A stretch of DNA of 64,000 nucleotides from Schistosoma mansoni. Taxonomy: Eukaryota; Platyhelminthes; Trematoda; Strigeidida; Schistosomatidae. The translations under genes and the position numbers were made by a program. Of the stretch, positions 1-8,803 are shown one piece after another. Below the pieces are notes generated by a model. That model worked only from the letters and a program-made list of their open reading frames with translations. It searched no databases and had not been told where the DNA came from. The stretch lies in contig NC_031497.1 of NCBI RefSeq assembly GCF_000237925.1, positions 13,872,512 to 13,936,511 of the forward strand. The letters run 5' to 3'. Within the stretch, counting starts at the first letter, position 1, and each line of letters begins with the position of its first letter.

Positions 1-273
1 AAAATGGTTCATTGATGTCCTTACTTGCTTTCGAGGTACTTCCTAGTGACTGACTGTAAGATATGTTTCGTCTGATGCAGAGTTGTTGTGATTCGCGAAA
101 ATCCCACTAATGAGCCGACAATGCGATTATGTTTAATGTTGAGACTTCTGCATTGATACGGAAGTTGGATTTTTAAGGACTAAACGAGATGTGATATATT
201 TGCTGTAGTCGGTGCTTTACAACCTTAAATCTCATATTTCTATCATACAATATAACCTACATTTTATATACAG

Positions 274-381
274 GTATGCAATAACGGGTTCTTACGGCAA
301 TCTCTTTCATATATTTGACCGTCACAATGGCTCTGATTGGTTGTATGACCTTGACGACTCAAGCAATCCTTACAACACGAA
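274..381 (+). pseudogene. Partial copy of the last PP2A B-subunit exon
   Basis: This matches the start of the exon at 17537. The polypyrimidine stretch and AG acceptor are kept, and the frame opens with the B-subunit motif TGSYGNLFHIFDR. The exon is cut by the assembly gap after 36 codons. No other PP2A exon lies nearby in this copy. It is either a haplotype copy of the true gene or a truncated duplicate; the gap prevents a decision. Confidence 0.75.
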
Positions 382-581
382 NNNNNNNNNNNNNNNNNNN
401 NNNNNNNNNNNNNNNNNNNNNNNNNNNNNNNNNNNNNNNNNNNNNNNNNNNNNNNNNNNNNNNNNNNNNNNNNNNNNNNNNNNNNNNNNNNNNNNNNNNN
501 NNNNNNNNNNNNNNNNNNNNNNNNNNNNNNNNNNNNNNNNNNNNNNNNNNNNNNNNNNNNNNNNNNNNNNNNNNNNNNNNN
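382..581. other. Assembly gap, 200 N
   Basis: A run of exactly 200 N. By comparison with 17645-22868 it hides about 5.2 kb: the rest of the PP2A exon, its 3' flank and the 3' exons of the micro-exon gene. Confidence 0.99.
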
Positions 582-613
582 TGATTCGATGTCAAGGGAC
601 GTCCCCATTACCT
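582..613 (-). CDS. Start of the next exon, cut by the gap
   Basis: GACAG acceptor, then VMGTSLDIES in phase 1 up to the gap edge. The full exon is visible in copy 2 (22543-22900) and copy 3 (60975-61280). Confidence 0.65.
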
Positions 614-3600
614 CTGTCATGATTCTATAAGAATATTGAACATCTGGTAGTACTTTATTCCATTGGTGGGTAGTGAGTAGCGCCTCAGTTTGACATTACG
701 CTTTTTATGTATTACGCATATGGAGGACTTTCTTGTCAACTTACCTTTTACTTGTTGTAGCTTCAAAAATTCTCCTACTGTTGACCTACAGTCAACCTCG
801 GCTTTAGCTATGAGCAATGGAAAACGAAATTATCACAGTCATTTTATATCGATGAATGTGTTGTTGAAATTGTAGGGAGATAAGAGTAATTATAAGATTT
901 CAGTCAATTTAACATGTGTTACCGTCAAATAAGAACCAAGGTATGTAAGCAGTACTCATATGTTAACTCTCAATAAAACTCCAGCTACACTTGCTTCGGT
1001 GTATCTTCATCACACTCTGAGCACATTCGAGATATTCTTTTTTCGAATGGTAATTGAATCCTGCTTTGAATATTGCGATTAAATACACGAGAAATGGAAA
1101 CAGTGAATTTCACTACTGAGGAAAGTGTTGAATAATAATAGAAAAATTTGAAATCGAAAACTGTGAAGCTGAGTGACACGGGATCGAATCCGTCAGGGAG
1201 CACCAGTTCCCTCAAGATTACAGGTACACCTTGCTGACGAGCGCCAAGTAGCACGAAACCTGGGTCCAGGGTTTCCTGTTGACCACCTCCAACCACCATC
1301 TTATCTCAGTATAGGGCACGCAGTGTCGAGCCACCTAGACTAGTGGCCACATTGCAACTTGATCGATAGCATTCGATCAGCACTAAAGAAGGACTTGACA
1401 CGCATGACATTGATCACCACCCAGTGATCAACCAATTGTGAAATCGAAAACTGTTTGATTGCTTCCACTTCTATGCAATCCAAAATTTTAGGTGAAATTA
1501 AGTGAGGACATGCAAAGTCCGTCTTATTCAACAAAATATCGTAAGAAATGTGAAATTTTCTACAAAGTACCACACTACGAAAACGCTGTTTTCAATAGCA
1601 CGGTCAATTAGCATGTGTTTTGGCAACAAAATTGATTTCGGAGATAAACAAGGCTGTGCATGCACTTGTAATTGATTCTTTGGTAGGTACTCCACGTTTA
1701 AAAAACGTCTATATGTCTTTGGTCGATTAGAAACATCAAAATGTTTACTTACTAATTGAACAAATAGTGCCATATTTACGCTATCCGTACAACCATGCTT
1801 TCAGTAACTTCCATAAATGGTGTTTTTCTAATGTGAATTTCAATACCCACTGAATTAGCCATCAGTTAACTTTATTGAAATGTCAACAGGCATACAGGTA
1901 ACTGATCTAGGTAAGTATTGTTTTTCATCGTATTTGGAGTGTGGTACGGCTCAAACTGACATCAGTCGGTAAGGTATGGTTGAGTAAGGACCAAATTCAC
2001 CAACTCGTTACTTTTCGAAAACAAACCTACCCTTATCTGAAATGTGTTGTGATTGACCGTTTTCATCCGAACCGTTCAACCATCGAACTGTATCAAAGAA
2101 AACACAGAGAAGTTAGTGCTATAAAATTCCGTATGTGATATTCGAAGAAATGCATCTGACGCTGCTAGACGTTATTCCGACAGAAAACATAACATTTCAG
2201 AATCATCCATTGAGAACTATGAAATGCACAGGTTTAACAAATGAAACCCAAATGGTCGGAGTCAGATTTCAAATGCTATGTAAATGGAATGTCACGATCC
2301 TTAAGCAGGATACAATGGAATTGGTAATAGAAACACGAAGTCCACACTAAAACGTGTTTCAACACATCTTTATTAGTAAATTGTTCCACCTATTGAATTC
2401 AGATAATTTTGTAGGTCTGTGAATCTCAAGTCGAGTCAGTCAACGTTGTTTCGCTTTCTCAAATATGACAACTGGAAAATTCATCACGTCATGCAAATAA
2501 CTCAGATGTGCATAATGAAAATCACGTTCACTAGTTGACACTATGAGGTCGGTCCTCATACATGATTGGCTCTACTAATTTTGCGATAGGCAGAATCTGA
2601 CAGCTAACTGAATGCGAGAAACATTTGCTTACTTGTCATCAAATCTAATTTTTTTCTTGCTCCCCATTTCAACTCGGAATATTTCTTCAGGACTTCACAA
2701 CCTGTTGACGTGTCAAAGGCACAGGTGAATAAGTAAGTTAACTTGAAATAGTATTCTCATATAGCTGTTAAGTGAGTAATCGTCTCTTCTGTGATCTGTC
2801 ATTTGAACATGATTCCTTAAAGTGAATGGAAGGTATTGTGACGATGCTCACGAGATGGATGGATTCAACTTCTGTTTCGTTAACAAAGAAACTATGAAAA
2901 CACACGTATATACAATTTAACCATGTTGATCGACTATTCGTGTGAGGTTGTTGCAAACTGTTATAAAGTTAGCATCCTCAGGTCTACAGGCGGCTTCCAA
3001 ATGCTTGCAAGTGCCTATTTACTGTGTGAAGAGAGATTAGACATCTTAAATTGTTTTAAGGATATTACGTCCAATAGTAATAATGTCAAGTCATTGGGGA
3101 ATGTTGTTACTGGTTGAAAGATGACAGAACGACGTGGAGAAATTAATTGTGACCTATCAGCCTAGAGACATACAACCAAGTTATCCAAAGCAAGATTGTC
3201 AAACGCAAACATTTCGAATAAAATTCCACTGAACTCACCATATGTTATGTTTTTTTGAATATTCGTATCCCAGTTTCTAGCACTACTTTGCTGCAACATA
3301 GTCATACCTGAAATGAACAATTACAGACAGATTTATACAAGGAGTATGTGTAAATCAATTTGTTGTGATACAAAATGTCAAGAACATGTGTTCAAAGATC
3401 ATTGCTGTTTCGAAATTCAGAGATAGAGGAATCAGGGTTAAATCACTCGGTTTGCAAGTTGTGTATCATAGTGATACCACACCAGACTGTTGCTAATAAC
3501 TCCTAACAACCTACTAGATAGTTAATGGATAGAGTAAAGTACAATATTTCACCATTGTTTCAGACATACTAATTACGATAGAATATGGTAGAGATGGTTG

Positions 3601-6600
3601 GAATGTAGTAATTTATTGAGAAATGATCCAAAGTGAGTTCTGAACACAAATTGGTTGTGTTGTGTGAAATAAAATTTAAAATTTCCACATCACTCACAGA
3701 AGTTTGGTACAATGGTTTTGTTCACACCTGTAAGATAAACAAGTGATATTTAACTCGAGGTAGATAATATGTGAAGGTATGTGTACATTTCAAGCTGAGT
3801 AAAGTCTATGAAGATATTGTGGTAAACGAAAGGGACATTATCAGTTTGATGGGACGACACTATTTGCTTTTCATGAAGTAGAGAATCGATGACCTACCAG
3901 TGTTTTCATTTCTTGTTTGTAAATGAAATTGGTTAGTTTATCAAATGGTTCGATTGAAAAGTAAACACATTTTGGATTCAAAAATGTGAGAGATATTCAT
4001 TTAAATTTATCAAAGCTTACCCACATAGGAACTCATAGTTTTTTTGAACATGTCTTCATTTTCCAGTTTCCAAGTTGATCTAGCAGCTTGAGTGAGTATC
4101 AACCAAAAGGTTAAGAGGTTGAATAATTTCGACTGAAAAATCCTCATATGTCTATTTTTATGTTTTTAAACAAGAACTACTTACTTAATTTATAAACTTT
4201 ACATACTTCTCTAGACAACCTCAGTTTAATCTGAAGGCATCATATTCAAACTGAAGGATGAAACGTCTAAATTCTTTGCCAATGGTTAACAGCATGCACG
4301 TAGGTAGCAGGAAACTCCATATACATATTGTTATTTGTGTTTGTATATCCGGAACTCTGAGAAATGAATGTAGGAGTTGTGTTCTCCGACAGTTCAGATT
4401 TCGACGAATTCGGAAACTAGATTTCGAATAGCCGCATGATCAAACTCATCGATATTGTTCAAAAGAATTTGGAATATCAGTAAATGTGGGGTATTAAAGC
4501 AGACAATATCAAGTGAAGGCCATATTTTATATCAGAACAAGTCTGCCAACGATGACTTGGAAATTTACAAATGCGCATCAAAGATAGATGAACGTGATAA
4601 AGTTTCCTAATTTGTTTAGGGGTCAAGATTAGGAACGGAGTGAAAATTGGTTTTGGCGTGTCAATGACAAAACGTTGCAACATACCGTTGAGATAATTAA
4701 GTGCCCACTTCACTTGGTGTTCTTCTTCCGACTTGTGAAGAACTACACAAACGATTATGAACAGTAAACAGATGGTCAAATCAAATGATATAAATGGGAG
4801 AAGTGATGTATGACCTTCTATTTCTTTATGAATACATTTTTTCCCAATTTTCACATAATACGTAGTAACAATTATTTTGTCATCTAGCTTCGTTAAGTCT
4901 GTTTACTAAACCTCTCTGCTTCTTAGTAGATATGGATTGTTGTTTGTGGTGGGAGCCAGGACATGGGTTTCGTCTTAATAGAAACCCTCACTAGTTTACA
5001 ATCAGTCGTATTTGCAAATTGAAGCACTACCAACCCATTTGTATACAAGCGCCGTTACAAATTCCTTTCACATACTTTCCTTGATGTTCAGTTGGATATT
5101 GTGTAAATACGGTAACAATCTCATCGACTCCATATGAAATTATTGAGTACTGTCAATACAGTAGATATGCAGATAAGATTCTACTTTATAAGACACTACT
5201 AAAACCGAGCAGTTCGTGCTTCTTTTGTAAAAATATATGAACTGTATACTTACTGTTATCAGCTTCTCCCGGTGTGAACTTCATATTCGGACTCAACGCC
5301 ATAATGAGAAGTCTATCTAAACAACCGAAAAGACAATATCTGACATTATAATCTCATGTACAACTAACAAGTATTGACTATTTTAAATACTTCCACTCAA
5401 ATACTAGTTGAGGTTACAATTAGTGTAAACAATATTTGCTTACAGTGAATGTGAATATTTGTTATATAAAGTCGCCCGTATTCCGATATAGTGGCATGCA
5501 TCTCATCTAAAAGATAATGAAACATGTAGAGCATCAGTATTGTTCACTATCTGCTCCAAAACTGGTGAGGCTGCTCAAAGATGAAATGCAAACGCTGAAT
5601 GAGTTTAGAATTGAATGAGCCTTACTCCCTCTAAAACGGTATATTCCTTCTGTCTGGTGTTTCATCACCAATTGTGATGCATATGTTGGAAAGTAGTCTA
5701 ACTAACAATTGTAGACAGTCAGTGTTCCTGGATAATTTCAATTACAGCTAACAGCATAAGACTGCACATTCTCCTTTCATTGTACACTTGACCATATAGA
5801 AAGAATGTGGTTTATGTATCACGTTAACGTCAGTGATGTTAGACGGTGTTTCTGATCAAATTGCGAAAAAACACTTTGGAAACAAGTTGAGGTGTGATGG
5901 TCCGCAATGAGGAAGCTACATGGATGGAACCACGTGTTTGTCGCAAACTGGAATTTGTTTCTCAGTAGACACATTCAAGAAACTTGGTGCTGTCTGAGTG
6001 CAACTTATGATAGTTTATCATTTCAGCATTACAGTATGAACAACAGACTTACCGTTTGTAGGAGACTGAGCTTCGCAAATGAGACCACTTACTAAATTAT
6101 ATAAATGAGTTCATGGGTTTAAAAGTTAGTATTTATATTTACATGGGAAATAATTAAACTTGCTTCACAATGATCTAGTCTGTGAACATGGTACAAAATC
6201 ATATCTTCAAATCGACATGGTAACCAGGTCAAGAATTTCCTGTTCGACCAGTAAATATCTTTCCCTATGTCCTCTTAAACAAGAAGCTAGTATGTAATGT
6301 TTCATAGAAAGCTGTTCTAAAACTGACCTAACTCTCCGTGGATTTTCGTTGCTCAACAAACCTAACGGTTGTCCACTGTTCACAAACAGGCTGAAGGCAA
6401 TATCCACTTACAACAACAGATTGTTCACAGAAATTCTACGTAATTTTGCTTACTATGAAAATCACGATTACCATAATGTCATGGTAAACAGAATATCTGA
6501 AGCTTTAAGACTTTCTACTAGATTATATTCGAATAAATCTTGAAGTGGAATTTAGGACAAAATGGTACGTTTGTATGAACAAATTACCAATTAACGAGGA

Positions 6601-8803
6601 ACACTGGTCCAGAATGCCTTACCAACTACCTCCAACCACCAACCATCAAATAGATTGAGAGAAAGCGATTCTAGTAAATGACTAACACTTGAAGTAACCC
6701 TAACCCGATACATGTCAATTGATTAAAGATTACCCACAAATATACTCACGTGAAATCAGTAAAGTGACTCCGTTTATTAGAAGGTTGTATTCCTGCAACA
6801 TACTACTTCTAAATTCAATTTCTCTGATGAACATGCAGATAACGTTTGTTTATATACTGTTTTTGTGAGAAAGCAAATAGAGTGAACTGAAATATTCTCA
6901 TAAACACTTTCAGTTTGATTCCAAGACTGCAATTAGGTTCTCATGATATGAAACATTAATGAGAAATGCACTCATGAAATTGAGGACACTGAATACAGTG
7001 CTTATAATGATATTCTTATCACGATGTGATTCTGGGTGTGAAGCAAGTTTAATTTATTTTACTCATATGCGTACTCCGTTTGTGGTGAGACAATTTCATT
7101 CACAACTCCATCAACTTTCCACTTGATGTAAGTAGATTTTCATCAATTACAGTTTAGTACAAACTGTACTCATAGAACTGAGGACACTGAACGTGATCAT
7201 CCTGTTTGATGAATTCATAAAATTTTCTCTCAAGAGAATTTCACTTTCAATTGGACATTTAAATCACATTGATGGTCAATTTTTTAAAACTCTCCAAATG
7301 TACTATATACAGACTGTTAAAGTGTAGTTTCGGGTGGGTCGTATTGAAATTGTTCTGAGTGGATTGGTGACCAAAACACGGTATCCACATGAATATCAAT
7401 GAATCAACTGTTGTTTATATAGAAATTGATTTCATTTCTTTATGCCAACACTCGTAAACTCTTCGCCAACCAATAATAATAATAATAATAATAATAATTC
7501 CACAAACTCAAATTCATCATATCTTAATGCTTCATGGTCAACGTAAAATTTTACCGTTCATTTAACTACCGGTTCGAACACTGGGATAACCAATCCACTA
7601 CATCGTCATGTTCTTAGAACGAGCGTTACATTATTATATACACAAAATGTAAGACGACGAGGCACCAAAATGATGAATTTCAATGTATGAGTAATTGGGA
7701 CTGTCACGGTACGAATGTGAGGTGCAAAATCACAAGTACTTCACAGAATTTCATGAGCACATAGACATACACCAACAGTAAATGCTTTAACAGAATGATA
7801 CAAAAATACCATAACGTAGTGTGTGTACAAAATAATAAATTTTGGCTGTCAGTTTTATACCTTTGAACATCATTTGCTGACCCTTGTGTATCTGACTCCA
7901 TTTAGATCGGGTGATGAACCAATGAATGGCTCTTATTCAAGTATGCATCTCAGCTGCCTTCGTGTATTTTATTGACTTTAATCGCGTTCACGAATAACAG
8001 GACTAAATAAGTTAAATATGAGAATAAATTTTGAGTGCGTATATTTCGTATAATTGTTGATCTGAACAGAAAATCCGAGAGACGGGGCGATGGAAGCAAA
8101 GAGGATAGAGCGAAACGAAGGAAAATGACGTGCAATGGAGTAGGCGAGTGAGTAAACACTTTTTAATCGAGCGTGACTCTACACTTATTGTCAAAGTGAA
8201 ATTAGCTACAGACACATGATGAATGGTATCAGTAATTAACGCGCATACGGTCATATAAAACAGTCAGGGTTAATAAGCCAATAAGTGACAAGGTTAGAAT
8301 GTGGATTGAGAGGACGGCAACAAAAGGAGCAAAAAATAAGTAAAAGCTATGGTGGCAAAGTTGTATGTGAATTCGAATAACTTACATTACTGTTAGTTTT
8401 TCGAAATCACTTCACATTCATACCACATTGCTCTTCAATCTTCCATCAACCGAGACCTGTTTCTCTGTTACAATTCTTCACACACTGTGTATGATTCTTG
8501 TGGTTTATCTGAAGTTTCTTTGTTGATTAGTTTGATTTCTTCCTGTTAATAGACAAAGCATAACCTCTCGCAGTCCAAAAATAAAAACTATGTTTACCAA
8601 CCAATTTCGTTGTTTGTCCTGCTGCTTCTCTTTCCTCTCACTTTTCCAACTCCACGAATGTAATATGTAAAGGCAGAATTTAGAGCAGATGTGAGTTCTT
8701 CAAGGCTGTAACACGTGTAATCGGCTTTCATTTGGAAGCAGGAGAAATTCAAATACAACAGCATACAAACGAGGATCAGTGAGTGTCTGATGAGGAAAAA
8801 CAC
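582..8803 (-). CDS. Micro-exon gene, copy 1 (signal peptide to gap)
   Basis: This is a predicted multi-exon gene of unknown function. Its exons on the minus strand, in order, are 8642-8803, 6750-6792, 6053-6091, 5254-5316, 4686-4898, 4021-4074, 3698-3727, 3239-3307, 2633-2701, 2390-2416, 2031-2087, 995-1060, 745-807 and 613 into the gap at 582. The first exon gives a signal peptide in phase 0. The 43-nt exon shifts to phase 1, and every later internal exon is a multiple of three in phase 1-1, so any of them could be skipped without losing the frame. The 213-nt exon adds one transmembrane segment. This is the architecture of schistosome micro-exon genes, which usually encode secreted or surface proteins. 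No homologue is recognised. In this copy the 54-nt exon lacks an AG acceptor. The last exon reaches a stop in the equivalent place in copy 2. Confidence 0.72.
745..807 (-). CDS. 63-nt symmetric exon B
   Basis: CTCATAG acceptor and GTAAGTTG donor, phase 1-1, encoding KAEVDCRSTVGEFLKLQQVK. Copy 3 (60780-60842) encodes KAEVNCISTTREYLELQRVK, with seven of twenty residues changed. Copy 2 lies at 23032-23094. Confidence 0.75.
995..1060 (-). CDS. 66-nt symmetric exon with a GC donor
   Basis: A CAG acceptor leads in. The exon runs in phase 1-1 to a GCAAGT donor, a GC-AG intron boundary, in copies 1, 2 (23282-23347) and 3 (60527-60592). The codons read FNYHSKKEYLECAQSVMKIH here. A conventional GT four bases downstream would leave phase 2 and would not join the next exon. 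About 17 of 66 bases differ in copy 3. Confidence 0.62.
1165..1438 (+). mobile_element. Sm-alpha-like SINE with hammerhead ribozyme
   Basis: A 274-bp insertion in an intron of the micro-exon gene. It is flanked by a 16-bp target-site duplication, TGAAATCGAAAACTGT, at 1149-1164 and 1439-1454. Copy 3 has the same site once and empty (about 60423-60438), which shows directly that this is an insertion. A B-box-like GGATCGAATCC lies at 1181-1191, as in RNA polymerase III SINEs, and a hammerhead core lies at 1221-1278. Sm-alpha is the schistosome short repeat known for encoding a hammerhead. Confidence 0.82.
1221..1278 (+). ncRNA. Hammerhead ribozyme of the SINE
   Basis: The two conserved core strings are CTGACGAG (1234-1241) and CGAAA (1253-1257). 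The C at core position 7 is a tolerated variant of CTGATGA. Stem I pairs CCTTG with CAGGG and CAGG with CCTG across an internal loop. Stem III is very short, as in Sm-alpha, and the cleavage triplet is GTC. Stem II (GCGC with GCAC) has one C-A mismatch, so activity may be reduced. Confidence 0.75.
2031..2087 (-). CDS. 57-nt symmetric exon A
   Basis: TTTGATACAG acceptor and GTAGGT donor, phase 1-1, encoding RWLNGSDENGQSQHISDK. Copy 3 (59805-59861) encodes QWLVGSDKNSQSRYITDR: about 13 of 57 bases differ and most change an amino acid, yet the frame is kept. Copy 2 is at 24318-24374. The plus-strand open frame across this place is its shadow. Confidence 0.7.
2390..2416 (-). CDS. 27-nt micro-exon
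   Basis: ATTCACAG acceptor and GTGGAA donor (weak), phase 1-1, encoding LQNYLNSI between split codons. Copy 2 (24677-24703) and copy 3 (59477-59503) keep frame and sites. The copy 1/copy 2 difference is synonymous. The weaker donor makes this less certain than its neighbours. Confidence 0.6.
2633..2701 (-). CDS. 69-nt symmetric exon B
   Basis: GTCAACAG acceptor, GTAAGC donor, phase 1-1. It encodes CEVLKKYSELKWGARKKLDL then MT, a basic helical stretch. Identical in copy 2 (24920-24988) and copy 3 (59192-59260). Confidence 0.78.
3239..3307 (-). CDS. 69-nt symmetric exon A
   Basis: CATTTCAG acceptor, GTGAGTTC donor, phase 1-1, encoding MTMLQQSSARNWDTNIQKNI then TY. Four bases differ in copy 3 (58586-58654). 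In copy 2 (25526-25594) one base changes the first codon and makes the exon start read CAG|GTAAGA, an acceptor directly followed by a strong donor. Confidence 0.78.
3698..3727 (-). CDS. 30-nt micro-exon
   Basis: TATCTTACAG acceptor, GTGAGT donor, phase 1-1, encoding VNKTIVPNF between split codons, with an N-glycosylation sequon NKT. The 30 bases are identical in copy 2 (25985-26014) and copy 3 (58166-58195). It falls within the usual size of schistosome micro-exons. Confidence 0.78.
4021..4074 (-). CDS. 54-nt symmetric exon, acceptor lost in this copy
   Basis: In copy 3 (57819-57872) this exon has a good GAGCAG acceptor and a GTAAGC donor and encodes WKLENEDTFRMNMDSYM in phase 1-1. Here the donor is kept, but the bases before the exon read AA instead of AG, and the nearest AG would break the frame. 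About 10 of 54 bases differ between the copies, against 1 of 60 in the following intron. Copy 2 is cut inside this exon at 26357. Confidence 0.6.
4686..4898 (-). CDS. 213-nt symmetric exon with a transmembrane helix
   Basis: The exon is read in phase 1-1 for 71 codons. AACAG is the acceptor and GTATGT the donor. The middle encodes a hydrophobic helix (FDLTICLLFIIVCVVLH) between a lysine-rich stretch and an acidic stretch (KSEEEHQ). There is no ATG in frame, so it is internal rather than a first exon. Its counterpart in copy 3 (56989-57201) has an in-frame TGA after the helix. Because it is symmetric, skipping it would give a product without the membrane segment. Confidence 0.65.
5254..5316 (-). 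CDS. 63-nt symmetric exon, hypervariable
   Basis: TTGTTTAG acceptor, GTAAGTATA donor, phase 1-1. The first codons encode RLLIMAL in both copies and the rest differs: SPNMKFTPGEADN here, KSDMNLTLEKSYT in copy 3 (56476-56538). I count about 15 differences in 63 bases, against 1 in the 62 intron bases just upstream. Length, frame and splice sites are kept. Confidence 0.75.
6053..6091 (-). CDS. 39-nt symmetric micro-exon
   Basis: AATTTAG acceptor and GTAAGTCTG donor. Phase 1-1, encoding SGLICEAQSPTN between split codons. The same 39 bases and splice sites occur in copy 3 at 55698-55736 with no change. Confidence 0.7.
6750..6792 (-). CDS. 43-nt exon (phase 0 to phase 1)
   Basis: TTGCAG acceptor, GTGAGT donor. 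It is read as a short hydrophobic stretch beginning EYNLLINGVTLLIS. It is the only internal exon not divisible by three, and it converts the phase-0 first exon to the phase-1 series. It is identical in copy 3 at 54997-55039. Confidence 0.65.
7472..7630 (-). repeat. Possible tRNA-like SINE remnant with (ATT)n tail
   Basis: On the minus strand a B-box-like GTTCGAACC (about 7568-7577) is followed about 75 bases later by an (ATT)n run (7472-7498). The LINE of the CR1 type elsewhere in the window ends in a similar (ATT)n tail. No clear A box or target duplication was found. Copy 3 has the same structure with a shorter run near 54298. Confidence 0.25.
8642..8803 (-). CDS. Exon 1: signal peptide
   Basis: The exon starts with ATG and encodes 54 residues. 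Residues 1-24 look like a signal peptide (MFFLIRHSLILVCMLLYLNF, then SCFQ). A short helical stretch (SLEELTSALNSAF) follows. It ends in phase 0 at a GTGAGA donor, which matches the phase-0 start of the 43-nt exon. Alternatively it runs on to a weaker donor near 8596. Copy 3 has no equivalent, because its homology ends at 8309. Confidence 0.6.

Larger units (their letters stand above)
1..4070. repeat. Tandem copy 1 of a PP2A 3' end plus micro-exon gene block
   Basis: Positions 1-381 match 17264-17644, and 582-4070 match 22869-26357 (offset 22287), with only a handful of single-base differences over about 3.5 kb. The 5.2 kb between the two parts in the second copy is replaced here by a 200-N gap. 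The match ends at 4070/26357, where the second copy runs into the transposon block. The divergence is low enough to be allelic, so an unpurged haplotype contig is as likely as a recent tandem duplication. Confidence 0.9.

Noticed and set aside
985-1299. Minus-strand open frame of 104 codons, repeated at 23272-23586
   Set aside because: It is the reverse of the SINE insertion running into the 66-nt exon in another frame; its conservation only reflects the block duplication.
1340-1773. Minus-strand coding-like stretch conserved in all copies
   Set aside because: Two frames, no phase-1 exon with matching splice sites and no family match. It may be an old remnant but cannot be supported as a gene.
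1941-2350. Plus-strand open frames, repeated at 24228-24637
   Set aside because: They lie antisense over the 57-nt exon, are broken in copy 3 and have no recognisable motif.
8780-8800. CTGATGAGG string resembling a hammerhead core
   Set aside because: No matching GAAA strand or stems; it is the reverse of the signal-peptide exon.
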